NCBI GenBank assembly: GCA_017934175.1
Contig: JAGBKB010000012.1
Location: forward strand, 1 to 64,000
Length of the DNA: 64,000 nt
Origin: Lachnospiraceae bacterium
GTDB taxonomy: Bacteria; Bacillota; Clostridia; Lachnospirales; Lachnospiraceae
Direction of reading: 5' to 3'
The notes below the pieces were generated by a model. That model did no database searches and had not been told where the DNA came from. It saw only the letters and a program-made list of their open reading frames with translations. The translations under genes and the position numbers were made by a program. This document shows, piece after piece, positions 62,770 through 64,000 of the stretch. Position 1 is the first letter of the stretch. Each line of letters starts with the position of its first letter.

Positions 62770-63528
62770 ATGAAAAAATTATTATCTTTATGTTTATCAA
62801 TTTTAATGATTGTTGGTTTAGTTTCATGTGGAAACAAAACTGGTAATGCAGTTACAAGTAATGAGACTGCTAAAAAATTAATAATGTGTACAAATGCAGA
62901 ATTTCCACCTTATGAATATAAGGATGGTGGAAACTTTGTAGGTATTGATGTTGAAGTGTCTAAACTTATTGGAGAAAAGATTGGTGCTGAAGTTGAAATA
63001 CTTGACATTGCATTTGATTCATTGATTCCAACTGTTACAAGTGGAAAGGCTGATTTTGCGATGGCAGGTATGACAGTTACAGAAGATAGAAAAGAATTTG
63101 TTGACTTCACACATACATATCAAACTGCTGTTCAGACAGTTGTTGTACCATCAAATAGTAGTATTGCTTCAATTGATGATTTAAATGGAAAGAAAATAGG
63201 AGTTCAACAGGGCACAACTGGAGATATATATTGCACAGGTGATTATGGTGATGCAAATGTAGAAAGATTTCCTAAAATTGTTGATGGTTTCCAAGCCATG
63301 AAATCAGGTAGAATAGATGCATGCGTAGTTGATGATGAAGTTGCAAAAAACATTGTTTCTCAAGATGCTTCATCATATAAGATTCTTGACACTGCTTATG
63401 CTGAAGAAGAATATGCAATCGCTGTAAAAAAAGGAAATACTGAATTGTTAGAAAAGTTAAATAAAGCGATAGACGAAATAAAAACTTCAGGCGAATTGAA
63501 AAAAATTGTAGATAAGTATATTAAATAA
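62770..63528 (+). CDS. Amino-acid ABC transporter substrate-binding lipoprotein
   Basis: A 252-residue binding lipoprotein of SBP family 3. GGAGG precedes the ATG. The lipobox VSCG has Cys20. The mature part has NAEFPPYEYKDGG, GIDVEVSKLIGEKIG, AGMTVTEDRKEFVDFT and GVQQGTTGDIY, typical of basic amino-acid or polar amino-acid binding proteins (ArtP/HisJ-like). The permease starts six bases after its stop. The operator upstream suggests arginine-linked regulation, hence likely a basic amino acid ligand; this is inference. Confidence 0.9.
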   Translation: MKKLLSLCLSILMIVGLVSCGNKTGNAVTSNETAKKLIMCTNAEFPPYEYKDGGNFVGIDVEVSKLIGEKIGAEVEILDIAFDSLIPTVTSGKADFAMAGMTVTEDRKEFVDFTHTYQTAVQTVVVPSNSSIASIDDLNGKKIGVQQGTTGDIYCTGDYGDANVERFPKIVDGFQAMKSGRIDACVVDDEVAKNIVSQDASSYKILDTAYAEEEYAIAVKKGNTELLEKLNKAIDEIKTSGELKKIVDKYIK

Positions 63529-63533
63529 AAATT

Positions 63534-64000
63534 ATGGAACAAATAATTAAATCATTACAATTAAATCTTATAAAAGATAACAGATATATGTATATAATTG
63601 ATGGCTTGAAGAATACCATGATTATAACTATATTTGCAACTTTACTTGGTATATTTTTAGGACTAATTGTAGCATTAGTAAGAACAACATATGACAATAC
63701 AAAAAAATTAAAAGTGCTAAATGCTATATGTAACTTATACATAACTGTTATTAGAGGAACTCCAGTAGTTATTCAGTTAATGATATTATTCTTTTGTATA
63801 TTTACATCAAGAAATGTAAGTGGTGTTATGATAGCAATAATTGGATTTGGTATTAACTCTGGTGCTTATGTTGCAGAAGTTTTTAGGTCTGGGCTTATGT
63901 CTATTGACAATGGACAGATGGAAGCAGGAAGGTCTCTTGGACTTTCATATTTAGACACAATGAAATTTATAATAATTCCACAAGCATTTAAGGTTGTATT
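63534..64000 (+). CDS. Amino-acid ABC transporter permease (3' end outside window)
   Basis: An open frame from ATG 63534 to the window end (about 155 codons) encodes the N-terminal part of a HisM/GlnP-type permease. Hydrophobic helices (TMIITIFATLLGIFLGLIVALV) are followed by YITVIRGTPVVIQLM and the EAA loop GQMEAGRSLGLSYLDTMKFIIIPQAF that contacts the ATPase. It starts five bases after the binding-protein stop. The ATPase gene is presumably to the right. Confidence 0.9.
   Translation, partial: MEQIIKSLQLNLIKDNRYMYIIDGLKNTMIITIFATLLGIFLGLIVALVRTTYDNTKKLKVLNAICNLYITVIRGTPVVIQLMILFFCIFTSRNVSGVMIAIIGFGINSGAYVAEVFRSGLMSIDNGQMEAGRSLGLSYLDTMKFIIIPQAFKVV

Overview
The window is AT-rich and densely packed with genes, almost all on the plus strand. 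It looks like the chromosome of a low-GC Gram-positive anaerobe of the Clostridia, probably related to Lachnospiraceae. The evidence is the SecDF fusion, a PASTA-domain Ser/Thr kinase with its PP2C phosphatase, lipoboxes and cell-wall-binding repeats, TTGACA/TATAAT promoters, AGGAGG-type ribosome sites, and a SelD that itself contains selenocysteine. Taxonomy is inferred from gene content only.

Region 1 (1-6.2 kb) is accessory DNA. It holds three copies of the conserved RHS/YD-repeat core, each displaced, broken or truncated. Copies A and B carry different C-terminal tips joined exactly after a DPSGN junction, followed by small immunity-like genes; copy C is cut off inside the core. The second cassette pairs a DUF4474-like tip with a DUF5104-like lipoprotein, and the pair is repeated immediately downstream as a truncated tip plus a second lipoprotein. 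Region 2 (6.2-9.7 kb) holds two tandem paralogous secreted proteins of unknown function, preceded by a 12-bp tandem repeat and an interleaved set of inverted repeats.

Region 3 (9.7-30.6 kb) is mostly housekeeping. In order it has an EamA transporter, an SDR epimerase, uvrA, an SGNH protein, tRNA-Arg, and the cluster def-fmt-yugP-rsmB-rlmN-stp-prkC-rpe. These are followed by a PfkB/pyridoxal-kinase-like protein, serS, galE, mgtE, tRNA-Thr, selD with an in-frame UGA, and hemW on the minus strand.

Region 4 (30.6-47 kb) has holA, nrnA, a truB gene fused to a RibF-type nucleotidyltransferase domain, a CYTH protein whose 3' end holds the apparent rnpB promoter, and rnpB itself. Then come cell-wall-binding proteins, a CofE-like ligase (minus), an orphan PotD-like lipoprotein, recJ, secDF, tgt and a lipoprotein.

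Region 5 (47-64 kb) has four tRNAs, secG-rnr-smpB, murI (minus), murB, a reduced whiA and dnaE. It continues with an Xaa-Pro aminopeptidase, a PAP2 phosphatase, exonuclease III, DNA polymerase IV, a CPBP protease and a family 2 glycosyltransferase, and ends with the start of an amino-acid ABC transporter operon with an ArgR-like operator.

The most unusual items are the tandem DUF4474/DUF5104-like modules, the TruB-RibF fusion lacking a riboflavin kinase domain, the selenocysteine SelD, the shortened WhiA, two apparently leaderless genes (eamA and holA), and the possible pseudoknot leader at 6.2 kb. No CRISPR array, intact insertion sequence or prophage was seen.
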